NCBI GenBank assembly: GCA_961205875.1
Contig: OY540810.1
Location: forward strand, 30,628,001-30,692,000
DNA length: 64,000 nucleotides
DNA from: Sialis fuliginosa
Lineage: Eukaryota; Arthropoda; Insecta; Megaloptera; Sialidae
Direction of reading: 5' to 3'
Positions 46,522 to 58,000 of this stretch are shown here, piece by piece. The notes beneath the pieces were generated by a model, which searched no databases, was not told the DNA's origin, and worked only from the letters and a program-made list of their open reading frames with translations. Made by a program: the position numbers and the translations under genes. Positions within the stretch are counted from its first letter, which is position 1. The number at the start of each line of letters is the position of its first letter.

Positions 46522-49500
46522 CTATTTTTTAACATTTAAGTTACTTCCACTCATATCCATATAATAAGATTCATTAGGAGGAAAGAATTTTTGTGCAGAC
46601 GATGTCATAGGTACATAGTTGTCTTGAACTAGTGGTGACATAGGCATGTACTGCGGCTCCAGGTCTAGTAGAGACGAGTTCTTGGAAGGCATCGTGTGGC
46701 AGCGCGGCAAGAACGGCAGGGACTTCGCCGGAGTATCACGGAGAGAAGAGAACGACGCTGGAGTTAGCGGCAGGTCGTCCAGAGCATTATCACTGTAGCT
46801 GTAATATTCGTACATTCTCGTTATTGTAGACCAAATAAGAAGCTTTATTTAGTTGATAGTTAGGTTTATGCATTTTGAAGGAACTTGGAAAATAGAAAAA
46901 CATGATATTCCAGTACATTTTTAAACAAAAAAAACTTTGGGATATTCAACACAGATAAATTTTTATCAAGTTATATCCTGATAATAAATAAGATAAATAA
47001 AAAAAAATTAATTTAATATATTGCATTATGTACATCTGGTATTATAAAGAATTTGGTCTAGACCACAGAATGTCTAGACCAGTGGTCTTCAAATTTTGTT
47101 GACTCATAGAACCCTTATAACTACAAGGTTTTTTTGGCAAACCCCTTCCCACCCTTAAAAAAATATCCAAAATATTTAGCATGAAAAAATATTTAATGTG
47201 GAATTGAGTTATAACTTGATCAGAAGAATCAATTTGGTTGTGTAGAAGTATAACTAGGAAAGATAAATCAGAACAAGTTATTAAATTATTAAGTATTCGT
47301 ACCAGTCAAATCTCATGCTACTCTGTATTTGTCTGGGGGGCAAAGGTGGCGGAGTCTGACACATCATCCGTCTTGAGGAAAAGAGCAACTCTATGGGGTT
47401 CTCATAATGGTTAGGTGACTGTGGCTTGCTGCTCATCGCTAATGGTTCTTCAGAAATCTCTTCATAGATTCCTGATGCTATCGACACACCAGATTCTCTT
47501 CTGTTTAAATTATTCGATATGTTTTCTTTTAAGCTAAAAATAATTTCTTTGATAAATTAAAGGATCAATTAGCACAGTCATCTTATAATTATAACAAATA
47601 ATTAGTAAAAAAAAAACATTGAAATATAGGTGAGCTGCAAAATGCAAACAGTTTGTGCTTGTAAAAGTTTTAGAAAAGCTGTTTTAAGCTTGTATAATCA
47701 ATGTTCCTATTACCTTTTAAAACCTAGTGGTCCCAGCGTGTCCTCATCATGGTCTCCGGTGTTAGGCGTAAGTGTTAATAATCCCAACCCAGTCGCTGCC
47801 AGTATACTAGCTGTTTTATTTTTACAGATATACCCCGAGTCATCTGAAGCCGTTGATAATTTGATTTTCTCTAGACAACTCTTTTTAATACTGTTTGATC
47901 TTATGTTCATCATACAACTATCGGCTGGACTTCCAGGAGAAATACCTACAAATAATATAAAAATAAATATTTGTGTGTTTTGATCAGAATAGTTCCAAGA
48001 ACAAAGAATGTGGCATAATACAAAACATACCAGAATCCCTGAGACTATCTGTTTCACAGAGGTCGCCTTCACTGCGACTGAGCCTGCGTGTGTACATCGG
48101 AGACAGGGAAGGGATCAGCCTGTATATGCGTCTATGCAATACTATTTGCTGTATGAGTTGAGGAGCCCGCTCACAATAAATATACAGCTGCCCAGCGCCT
48201 GACATAAACTCACTACAAATAGTACAACTCTTTATTTATTTTATAATCATATTGTTTTAACATTTATGATTGTTTTTATTAACAGTTATTTATAAAATTG
48301 TATATATTTTTAATTCATATAAACACCAAGAAAAATTAATCTACAGATAGTAAATAAGTATTTCTGTAAAAGTAAATTTTATGTTTTTAAGACTGAATAT
48401 AAACTAATGTACCTGCTTGTATGAATAACACAGATATTATTTTCATCCCCGCGACAATTGGTAACTGCTAAATGACATTGCAATAACTGATTCCAAGGTA
48501 ATATAAATTTAGGACTGACTATAAACGGATCACTTATTATGACTCCATCACTAGCCGTTGATAATATACCAAATAATCCAGATAATTTGGCGTTTCGTGA
48601 GTGTTCATTGTCGATTAATGATACTAGGAATGTTCCAGTTGCAGCTGAAATAAATAAAATTAATATCTTAAAATATAAAATTTATAATATAAGATTATTT
48701 TTAACTTACCAGAAAAAAATGGTGCATTTGCAAGCATTTTTCTAAATTGAGCCATCCATTTTTGAGTATCACATTCTGAATTTCCTGATAGAAATAATAA
48801 TGGCTTTGTGGAATTACCTTGAGAAAAAATCCCAAAAGCATACTGCTTAGATCTATTAACACAAAATAAAAATATTACATCATGTTTATATGTAATTATC
48901 ATATAAACAGGTGAGTCATATCAGGTGGAACAAACTTGCACAGTTTACCGAGGAAAATATTTCAATCAAAAAAGTTGACACCTGGTTTAGTATTAATAAC
49001 CAGGGATGTATGAGGCCAATGGGCCCTTTGATTTTTATCTAGTGTTTTTTGTTCTTAAATATTTTTTCAATATCAACCGTTATGAGAAATACGATAGTAA
49101 AGATAGTCTTGCACTTGTTTTTTTTCTTATTTTTAATCCTAGAACAAGAATATAAACTATTTTTTTGTAATTTAAAGCATCCGCACTATGTGATATTTTG
49201 CAATACTATATTTACTATCGTATTTCTCGTCAACGGTTGATCTTATGACAAATTAACAAAGTATATTTATGTGTATTTTGTGGCACATAACCTTATAAAA
49301 GTGCCAAACAAAGGAAAAAATTTAAGAACAAAAAAAACTAGATAAAAATCAAAGGGCCCATTGGTCTCATATAACCCTAGTCTAAATAATCATTGGTTGA
49401 TACTGGAAATTGATAACATGTATTAATACTAAACCGGGTATAAAATTTCATAACTGTATTACAATGGGTTCTCAAGACATTAAATAATAACTAATTTTAG

Positions 49501-50139
49501 GCAAAATCTTTGGGGATTCGTAGCTCCCTCACGAAAAGTTTCTGGACACATGCTCATATGAACTTTTTTGTTTGAAATATTTTTCTTGGTCAACAACTGA
49601 TGTGACTCACCTGTATAATATAAACAATGTATTATGTAAGATATGTTATTATTTATATAATATTAAATATACCTTGATTCAGTTCTACATAAAACAGAAT
49701 TTCTCGGAATAATAATATTACTAAAAGCTGCTCCGTTAGGTCCTGCACAAATTTTAAATTCTACAACATTTTGTGTACCTTCTAATCTTTTTAATTCACA
49801 CCACTGCTTTTTCCATACCTGTAAATGTTGTTTATATTTATTCAACAACTTGAAAAACTATTTTTATGAATGTAAACAAACTTTGTTTATAATTAGAAAG
49901 ACAAATAACAAAAAATATCAGTTAATTATGCAAAGTATGCATATAGAAAAAATGCAACGATAATTTAATTAACAATATATATTTTTATATTTGAATAGTT
50001 ACATAATGAGGAAATGTATTATACTTAATTCGTAAATTATTTTACTTACTTTCCAAGGTGTAAATCCTCTCCTTTTGCTTCTGTTTGAAAGTTTTACCTC
50101 TAAATAACCACATATTTCTTCTGCCATATTTATTTTCAT
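46522..50139 (-). CDS. IRS/DOK-type adaptor with PH and PTB domains and YxxM motifs
   Basis: This is a predicted docking protein for receptor tyrosine kinases, with 510 residues. Minus-strand exons are 50,050-50,139, 49,673-49,818, 48,710-48,852, 48,413-48,644, 48,031-48,212, 47,714-47,945, 47,303-47,533 and 46,522-46,798. A PH domain covers about residues 8-115 (GYLEVKLSN, then VWKKQWCELKRLEG, ending KWMAQFRKML). An IRS-type PTB domain covers about 125-230 (GTFLVSLIDN, LPWNQLLQCHL, AGQLYIYCERAPQLIQQIV). C-terminal p85-binding motifs are YMPM (469), YVPM (480) and YMDM (498); YEEI and HYENP are further phosphotyrosine sites. YxxM motifs favour an insulin-receptor-substrate role. However, the PH domain is unlike Drosophila chico as I remember it, so it could be a second IRS/DOK-like gene. 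A strong donor (GTAAGT) overlaps the stop codon, so the last exon may be longer. The start could also be ATG 50,127. Confidence 0.8.
47073..47200. mobile_element. hAT-like terminus in adaptor intron 7
   Basis: CAGTGGTCTTCAAATTTTGT, then TGACTCATAGAACCC, is a hAT-Buster-type end. It is preceded by GTCTAGAC, which occurs twice in 16 bp upstream (GTCTAGACCACAGAATGTCT, then AGAC). The partner end was not found. Confidence 0.4.
48908..49613. mobile_element. MITE with CAGGTGAGTCA inverted ends and nested palindrome
   Basis: It begins CAGGTGAGTCATATCA and ends TGATGTGACTCACCTG. The interior carries a second inverted pair at about 49,012-49,090 and 49,315-49,378 (CCAATGGGCCCTTTGATTTT with AAATCAAAGGGCCCATTGG; ATACGATAGTAAAG with its inverse). 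It lies in intron 2 of the adaptor gene. Partial copies are at 18,120-18,490 and 38,985-39,370. Its tips read CAGGTGAGT on both strands, a perfect splice-donor sequence. Confidence 0.75.
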
Positions 50140-51496
50140 ATTTAAAAATATAATTTAACAACAAAACCTTTAAACAATAATATTTTATAATAGCGGTTCA
50201 AACATTATATAAATAGCTGCCTTGTAAAAATACTTAGCACATAATATTAAATTATCTTTCTTTATCGTTGATTTTTTTATTATCGTTGAATATTTTCACA
50301 AAACTATTATTATTTTAAATTCCATGAAGAATTACTAGGTTAGCACAATCAGCTTCATTAGGCGTCAGCTGACAAACAAAACACAGGTAAAAATGTGTAG
50401 AATTCGTAGTATTTCAAATATGTTGTTTTTCACATTTTGTAGTTTGTCGGCCGTTCGTACAACGACGCCACTAGTGATATTATTAATGCACAAACGTAAA
50501 GTAAGCCGTTTGAACAACTCCTCTTTATTTACTCTATTATACAAAATTGTTTATAATACGTAATTTAATATTATTATGTGCTTATATTATTACTTAATCA
50601 AATTATGATTGTATAAAAATAATTTATATTAGGTAGAACATTTATGAAATGTATAAAACATTTGAATATTTCGCCAATATATTTAGTTCATGCGCTCTCT
50701 GATAGAGGACTCCACTCAAAATCTTTATATATCCTCTATATTATCATATATCTATCTTTAGAATTTGTTTCGTCGACTTACGTCAAATAATTAATTCTTT
50801 GACGTAAATATTTTTTTCATTAATGTTCGTATACAATTAGCTTTTTTAACCAGGATGTCAAAATACTGAATTATATTCATCACGTTTTTTATTTATTTAG
50901 TCAATTTACAGTAGGTACCTAATTCTATAAAAAATGAAGTTAATGTAATTTTATTTTCTTTTATTTTAAAAATTAAATTCATAACATCCCTTCAACTGTA
51001 CATTAAAAAACCGATACTTGTCTGTTATGCTGACATCGGTCTCAGAAGTATGAATCCATTACCTATTCAGTCATAACGATGCCAGCATAATAAATGAGTA
51101 CCAAAAAACAACACTAAACTAATAGTACTACAATTCAAGTTAATAAAATGTAATTGTTTTAAAAATATCTATTTAAAATATCAATAGATATTGTAAAAAG
51201 TACATTACATTGATTACATAAAAATGTAAAAAAGTAATATAGAACATAAATCTGACAAAAATACACTAATTAAATACGAATCTATTTATTATTTATTTCT
51301 GACAGATTTTATTTATATTTAAATTAAACTGAAATCTTTTAAAAAACCAAGTAGTAAAAATAAGATCATTACATTTTATAAAAACAAATCTCGCATATTA
51401 ATAAATTAATATTAATATAATATTATTGTTTCACTAAATTATTTATTCGAAGCGTGTTGTAGTTATTGTGACTTTACTCTAACATGAGAAACAACG
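50140..51496. other. Intergenic stretch between the adaptor and YOD1
   Basis: This should contain the adaptor 5' UTR/promoter and the YOD1 3' UTR. A small inverted pair, TATGCTGACATCGG with CGATGCCAGCATA, at about 51,027-51,090 may be a short MITE. Nothing else is recognised. Confidence 0.4.
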
Positions 51497-52671
51497 TTAA
51501 ACTTCGCCAAAGTTCAAATGACCAGTGTTTTCAGCATGGTAGCGTGCTTGCACTTGACCTGTCAGGAAGCATCCGCACACAAGACACTTGAGAGTAAACT
51601 TGTTGAGGTCGGTGAACTGTCGGCTAGATTTAGCTTCCCTAGCCAACTGTTCTGCTTCTTGCAGTATATGCTCATCCTCGATTGGAAATATTGTCTGAAT
51701 ATCACCTCCCTACAAACGTTAATTTATAAAATAAAAAAAAGGTTGCGTATCACTGCAATAAAAATGAGGAAAATTACAGTTAATATAAAATTATTGGTAA
51801 TCCACAATTTCATTCAAAGTAGACACAGTGGATTCTAGTTAGGGTTATATAGGAGGGTTATATATTTTTTGTAATTGTCTTGATTGTTTAGTTAAATAAT
51901 GTATATTGACAAATTTAAATGATTTCATACCTCAAAGGGTTCCAAATATAAAGGGTCATAATGAATTCCATCAAATAACAAAAACACACGATGAGGGTAT
52001 TTTTGATCTTCCCCGAATCTATTAATGATAGCGTTTAAAGTGTCTACAACATCCATCTCGATGCCGTAAAACTGTGACAGCACAGCTAGCTCTATGGCAC
52101 CACCCCATGAATCAGGCTTTAAAATCCATTTACAATATTCTGGATTCGGTTTACCTAAAATTGCTTCTGAATAACTGATTGGATCATTTTTAACAACTTC
52201 TGCTATAATTTCCCTCATGTAAGATCCTATTGATGTGTCAACTTTTCCATTTAGAACGTAACCTATGCTTGTAAAAAGACATGAGTTGTCTGCTGGCACA
52301 ACTTGCTTGATAAGAATACCAGGACAATTCATTTTACTATCGGTCGTTATGTGCTGTCGAGATATGGCCGTTGAAGGCTGCGTGGGCTGTTCTTTTGGAA
52401 CAGGAGGTTGGTTATTTTTTACTTGTGATGTTTTTTCTTCGACTATAAGAGTCTCGCCAGATGCGATACCACATGATTCTAACGTTACCTCTTCATTTGA
52501 AATATCTAACGGTTTTGGTGGAAATCCATATAAAATATATAAATACGCTACATTGACACTAGCTAACGATGCTAGACACTTTTTCAAATCACTTATCTTG
52601 CTTTGAGGTAAAAGTTCCTTTATAATTTGTTGGCCATTTTTGGATTTAATTTTTAATACGTAACTCGCCAT
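51497..52671 (-). CDS. YOD1: Ubiquitin thioesterase OTU1 / YOD1
   Basis: This OTU-family deubiquitinase works with p97/VCP in ER-associated degradation. Two exons, 51,931-52,671 and 51,497-51,709, give 317 residues. Residues 1-80 form a UBX-like domain (YVLKIKSKNGQQIIKEL). The OTU domain spans about 118-247, with the catalytic DNSC motif (Cys131) and His236 in FDGIHYDP; SWGGAIELAVLSQFYGIEM is a typical OTU1 stretch. The C-terminal C2H2 finger CLVCGCFLTG...HAENTGH (about 285-310) is complete. Length is slightly below the human protein (348). The gene starts at ATG 52,671 next to a clean MASYVLKIK N terminus. An open frame starts 108 bp away on the other strand. No defects were seen. Confidence 0.94.
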
Positions 52672-52778
52672 TTGACTGTAGTTAAGATAAAACGTCAAAA
52701 ATAATAAATAAATTTTACGAGTTCATATACGTGTGATATGTTTATTTTTATTATATTTTATCTTAATTTTTTCACAAA

Positions 52779-53755
52779 ATGATTCTTAATGACATTTGGA
52801 ACAATAACAACAAATCATTCATAGATAAAACACGAAATACAAAAGATGGAATTTATAAAATTTTAGATACCTATCATACCCACGGGGATGACAATCATAT
52901 GGCAAAACGGGCAACCTACCGGCGGCCATTGTGCCAACCGAGATTGTCAAACACCTCACCCTTTCCTCATTCCCCCTTTGTCTATATGCTCAAAGTTTAG
53001 TTGGCACAACAGGGAATTTATATATTTTTTAGGGTTTTTAGTACTGAGTTGGTGTATTTTGTTTACAATTTTAAACATTTTTCTCTGCTGCGTTCACTTG
53101 TTTTACAAAACTGATTGTTATATTTTTTTGCTACAATGAATTTTGTGTGATATATTAATGGTTTTATGTTTCTAAATAAGTAAGTATTTGCATATTACAC
53201 ACATTATACATGAATATCAAATCTAAAAAGTCGCTTGTTTTGTAATGTTTTTAGAATTACATCGTATATCCCACAGAAATTGATTGCCGCTTTACTTGTA
53301 CGTGGGTTTGCTGTAATTTCAAATTGATATTATCCAAGTTTGTCATCAAATGTAGTTGCTGAGATAAGGTAAGGTATTAATTTTGTTATATAGGTGATTA
53401 AAATTTCATCAAGTTGTATATATTTTATAAATTATTTTAATTCGTAACTTGTATCGATTGTCTACATATACTTTAAAATTTCAAGTTCTGAAGGTGAATA
53501 TTTATTTTAAGAGTTTATTTTAATTATTATAGGGGACCTAAAAGAAAATATGGGCAGATAACGTTGAATCCATGCTACAAGAATGAGGCATCATTATGGT
53601 GTCCCAGCGCTACCTCTAGGATAAAATATTACTGTCTGGAATATATCTTTGCTGCCTTCATCGGTCAAACTGTGCACCAAGATAATGACAAAGAAGAAAT
53701 TTGTGAAACAGTGATTGTGGTTTTCAATTTATCAATGAGGAGCAGAGACTTATAA
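52779..53755 (+). other. Possible small unrecognised gene or exon, disturbed by a repeat
   Basis: An ATG at 52,779 opens MILNDIWNNNNKSFIDKTRN and continues about 40 codons before running into the repeat at 52,910-53,105. A separate segment, 53,533-53,755, follows an AG acceptor (TTATTATAG). In phase 1 it reads 73 codons (GPKRKYGQITLNPCYKNEAS onwards) with coding-like composition and four or five cysteines. It ends in TAA, with AATAAA at 53,867-53,872. I could not find a donor that joins the two, nor a protein family. It could be the 3' exon of a small gene that shares a promoter with YOD1, a lncRNA, or chance. Confidence 0.3.
52910..53105. repeat. ATTGTGCCAACCGAGATTGTC repeat, copy 1
   Basis: This segment matches 59,147-59,334 almost base for base (TTGTCAAACACCTCACC, TCTATATGCTCAAAGTTT, TTATATATTTTTTAGGGTTT, ACAATTTTAAACATTTTTCT). 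Copy 2 sits inside a pogo/Tigger-like element. Copy 1 lacks the inverted ends of that element. Confidence 0.7.
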
Positions 53756-53917
53756 CACTTATAAAGTCAAAAATTGATAATAAGAGCTCTTAAACGTTAT
53801 AGTGTACTTTATCAATACATAGTAGCATTTCATTAAGTGATATATACCGATTCAATATTAATTAAAATAAAGCTTTCTAAACTTAAATTATTGTTTTTAT
53901 TTATATGTTAAACATAT

Positions 53918-54112
53918 AAATACTTTGAAATAATATACAATAAAATTTTAACTTGATTAAATACAATAGTATGTAGTGAAATAATGTTATGCAGAAGTTA
54001 TTAAATATAAATTTATGAAGAGTACTAAATTTTATTTAATAATTCATAACATTATTTCACTATACTATTTAATCAAGTTAAAATTTTATTGTATATTATT
54101 TCAAAGTATTTA
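53918..54112. repeat. AT-rich inverted repeat with about 70-bp arms
   Basis: The left arm 53,918-53,991 (AAATACTTTGAAATAATATA ... AATAATGTTATG) and right arm 54,045-54,112 are near-perfect inverse copies, with a spacer of about 50 bp. It may be a small MITE or hairpin. It lies between a possible poly(A) signal and the promoter-like cluster at 54,150. Confidence 0.75.
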
Positions 54113-54149
54113 TAAATATGAAATTTGAATATTATGATGTAATATTCAA

Positions 54150-54776
54150 CCAATCAGAGGAAAGATACTTTAAAATGATTGGTTGAAATATTACTTTGAT
54201 TGACCAATCAAACGTGTCAACTCCAAACGTCAGATGACGTCATAATACCCATAGAGTGTATGTAAAAACGATTGCCAGTTTTTTAACGTTGAGTGTCGCT
54301 TCTGGAGTATCTTTATTCTGTGATCATACCAACATTCCAACATACAGGCAACCGATATTACAGAAATGTAAATTTACATAGTCTATATAAGTATGTAGTA
54401 AATATTTTGAATAATAGTATGTTAATTAATTAAGTACTATCATATATCCTGAACAAAACATATGATTAAGTAAAATTAATATTTTAAATGTATACATATA
54501 TATTAAAAGTATTTTATGTTGATAGTAATCAATTCTAAATAAAATAATATTTTATCTTATTTCAAAATTTAGTTGATAACTAAATGTATATTATGCAATA
54601 TGTAAATTAAATAGTTACAAGTTACAATTATTGTAAGTAATAATAAAGTACGATAAGGGTTACTAAGTATAGCGATTGATGATTGATGAGGGATGTCCCT
54701 AAAAATGGGAGGCGCTAAGGAGCCCGACCCACGTGCCTAAGCACCCCCCACCACCGCCACAGGTAAACTCAGCCAG
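54150..54776 (+). promoter_or_regulatory. Promoter-like cluster: three CCAAT boxes, CRE, E-box
   Basis: CCAAT occurs at 54,150-54,154 and 54,204-54,208, and inverted (ATTGG) at 54,178-54,182. A palindromic CRE, TGACGTCA, is at 54,235-54,242. A CACGTG E-box is at 54,730-54,735 in an unusually GC-rich patch, followed by CAGCCAG|GTAAGT at 54,776, which would serve as the donor of a non-coding first exon. This fits a promoter for the gene whose coding exons start at 55,054. Confidence 0.5.
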
Positions 54777-55053
54777 GTAAGTTCGATGCGCGCCTGAACT
54801 GCATATCTGAGTTGTTCAATGAGACTGTGTTCACTTACTTAAGCCATTGTTGTATACATTTGTTAAATACTATCAGTATTAGTATAAACATTGTAAATAT
54901 GTGAATTATTTTAAAATACAGTTTTTTTTAATCTGAAATAATACATATAAGCATTATTTAAATATACTGTGATACGGTATCTTTCTAGTTTAAATATTTG
55001 AAAAAAACTATTTATATTTTGTGACATTTTGTGATATGTAAAACAAACTATTC

Positions 55054-58000
55054 ATGGAAAACAATAAAATTACTGTGTGTAATGAAGACAGCAGTAGCTC
55101 GGTGAGTAAAATAAACAATATTTATATATTTTTTAGATTTTAATTAATATTACAGGAGTTGTTATATTACAGTTAAAATTGTACATTATTAAATCAACTT
55201 GATTGGTCTTAAAAAGTTCAACAATCTACTGATTTAAAATACTATTGGTGCTAATAAGTAACAATAATTCTACGGTCAGGGGTAAATTATGGATTTATTA
55301 ATTATTAAGGTATAGAACATATAATGCAAAAAAATATCATTTAAACGTTTAATCAGATTTAAGGGGCTGAAAAAGTAATTAGGAAGGTAAATATATTATT
55401 CTCGGCGTAATTTTCATAAACTATAACTACTTAGTTTTCGAATGAAATAGACTACATTCAAATTGGTTGAAAATTGGCTTGACGCGAAATTTCGCGCAAA
55501 ATATTTGTCATTAAAACTCACTGTAGGGCGCGTAGCCGGGTAGCCCAATAACATAATGATGACGGTATATTTAAAATTCATACCCATATCTTAAATAGTT
55601 CTTTATATTTTAAATATTATAGAATAATATTATATTATAGAAGATGAATGTATCATACATTATTAGTTTGTAAAACACACAATTAAAAAATATTTTTATT
55701 ATTATTCATATTTAAAATAGAAATAAGAACAATATGTATTTTAATTGAATAATAAAAGTTAATAAGTAACATCAATCAAAATATTTTATTAATTTTTTGT
55801 TTCTGAAGTTTGATTTCGCTTATCTAAAACTGTGTAAAAAAACTTATCGCTTATGAGCAAAATAGGCAAAAAATTATCCATACCTATAGATGTATTTATT
55901 CTAAAATCTGCGATCTACTTTGAAATACAAGTTTTTTTATTAGAATCTATAATTAAATACAGATTTGAGACAATTTTAGTATAAATAAGTATAATTCTCA
56001 TCCACCGTTACGAGGCTGGATAAGACTTTTCTTGGTCTCAAAATTTCGAAAACGAGATGGAGATATGATTAATTTAAATTCGTACAAGACGATAATAATT
56101 TTATTTTATATAAATCTCGTCGATGATCTCAGTATTAAAGATTATCAATACCTAATTAGTAATTAGTATAATTAACTCTTTTATTAATAATAATTAAAGA
56201 AAAATATATCAAAGGTTAAAGTAAAATTTCAAATTTTATATGTTGAGTATATTAGAAAAAATGAAACAGACAAACTTTTTTACTAGACGAAAATTTTTAC
56301 GAGACGAGATCGAGTAGAGGCAGTAAGTTGTAAAATTTAAGATCGAGATGAGACCTCTCGTTTCGCCTTAATTGTAATGCCGTGTTTAGACCAAAGAAAA
56401 CAAAACAGCAACACGGTGTTTGAAAACACATCGTATTAAAAAATTCATAGGGTTTATTGCACTTTCGTCAAAAAGACACGATGTTGCTTTTTGTTTTTTC
56501 GGTCTAAACACGGCATAAGAGGAACATATCTGAAAACCTCATTGCGAGAAGTAAAAGTATAAATGGTGCAGGCACTGAGTAGTTAAATGTTATATATATA
56601 TTTTTATCAACTAACACTACTTGAATGTATAATACATACACTTTCATTTATATGAGTATTCGAAAATAAATTAGCACGCTTTTTTAAAATTAAACATATA
56701 CAATTATAAAAACATATATTCAAATGTTTTTACATAGTGGGAGTAGGTAATTAACTAACCGTTTTACCGTAATAGGTATTGATAGTATAATTTAATGTAT
56801 TACTGTAATATTAGTCTATCATTACCTATATATAAATACGTTATTATTATGTTATTATTTTTTTAAATAAATAAATAATAATTTATATTATGTATATAAG
56901 AACATCAAAAAAAAAAAAAACTTTATTACATACTAAATTATAGTGTTTAATAGGTGCGCATTACATATACATATATATACAGGGCTTCTAACCGGAACTG
57001 AACCAAAAACCGGAAAACCCGTTATTTTGCCGGAACGAACCGAAAAAAATATCGTTTTTTTCGGTTCGATATATACATGTTAAAATATGCTCATTAACAT
57101 GATCTTACTCCCCACTTCAGTTGTTCAGGGCTATTATACAAGTACCATAAAATGTTCTAAATTATGATAGAAAATCCACATTTAATACAAATAAAAAAAA
57201 TTTATAATTAATCACTCGAACTGAACCGAAAACCGGAAAATCATTATTATTTTCGGAACGAATTTTTTTACTTGAACCGGAAAAATAACGATATATACTT
57301 ATGTATAATGTATATTGATAATAGGTGTTTATCATATTTTGTGTGACAATATATCAATTGCAGAATAACAAAAAAGCACAGCTATGTAACAAATGTATAT
57401 TAAAATATAAAATTATAGGTACGAGTACCTACATATGTATGTTACAATATTTATATATCCATAATAATAAAATGCATAACTAAAATATTTATTTATTTTT
57501 ATTATTTACATACTCACTTTACTGAGTTGTTGAACTAGGAGCTATTTGAAAACATAAATTCGCAAAAAAAAAAAAATTGCAATCTAAATATATTGAATAA
57601 TATACAACTTGCGTAAAAGTTTACGAATTTATAGTTTAATTTATTCAAATACTATTTAAAATAAATTAATTTAGTTATAAGTTATACACGCCCGGTATTA
57701 TTATAAGTTTAACTATATGAGAACCTTACCATGTAATTAAATATGATTTTAAATATAAGGTACTGGCACCAGTCTTGAACGTTTTAAGAGCAAAATATAT
57801 TGTTTTTTGAGATTGATGGGCTACTTTTTTGTAATGAACTCATGTTACTTATGAAACAACTACCTCTTGATTAAATAAATTTAATTACCAAAATTCACAA
57901 ATATAGTTAGTTTTTTAAATTATAACCTTTCATTTTGTATATGTTTTTTCTGCAGTAATGGACAACGTAAATCCAGTAATGAACACTTGCTACAAAGACT

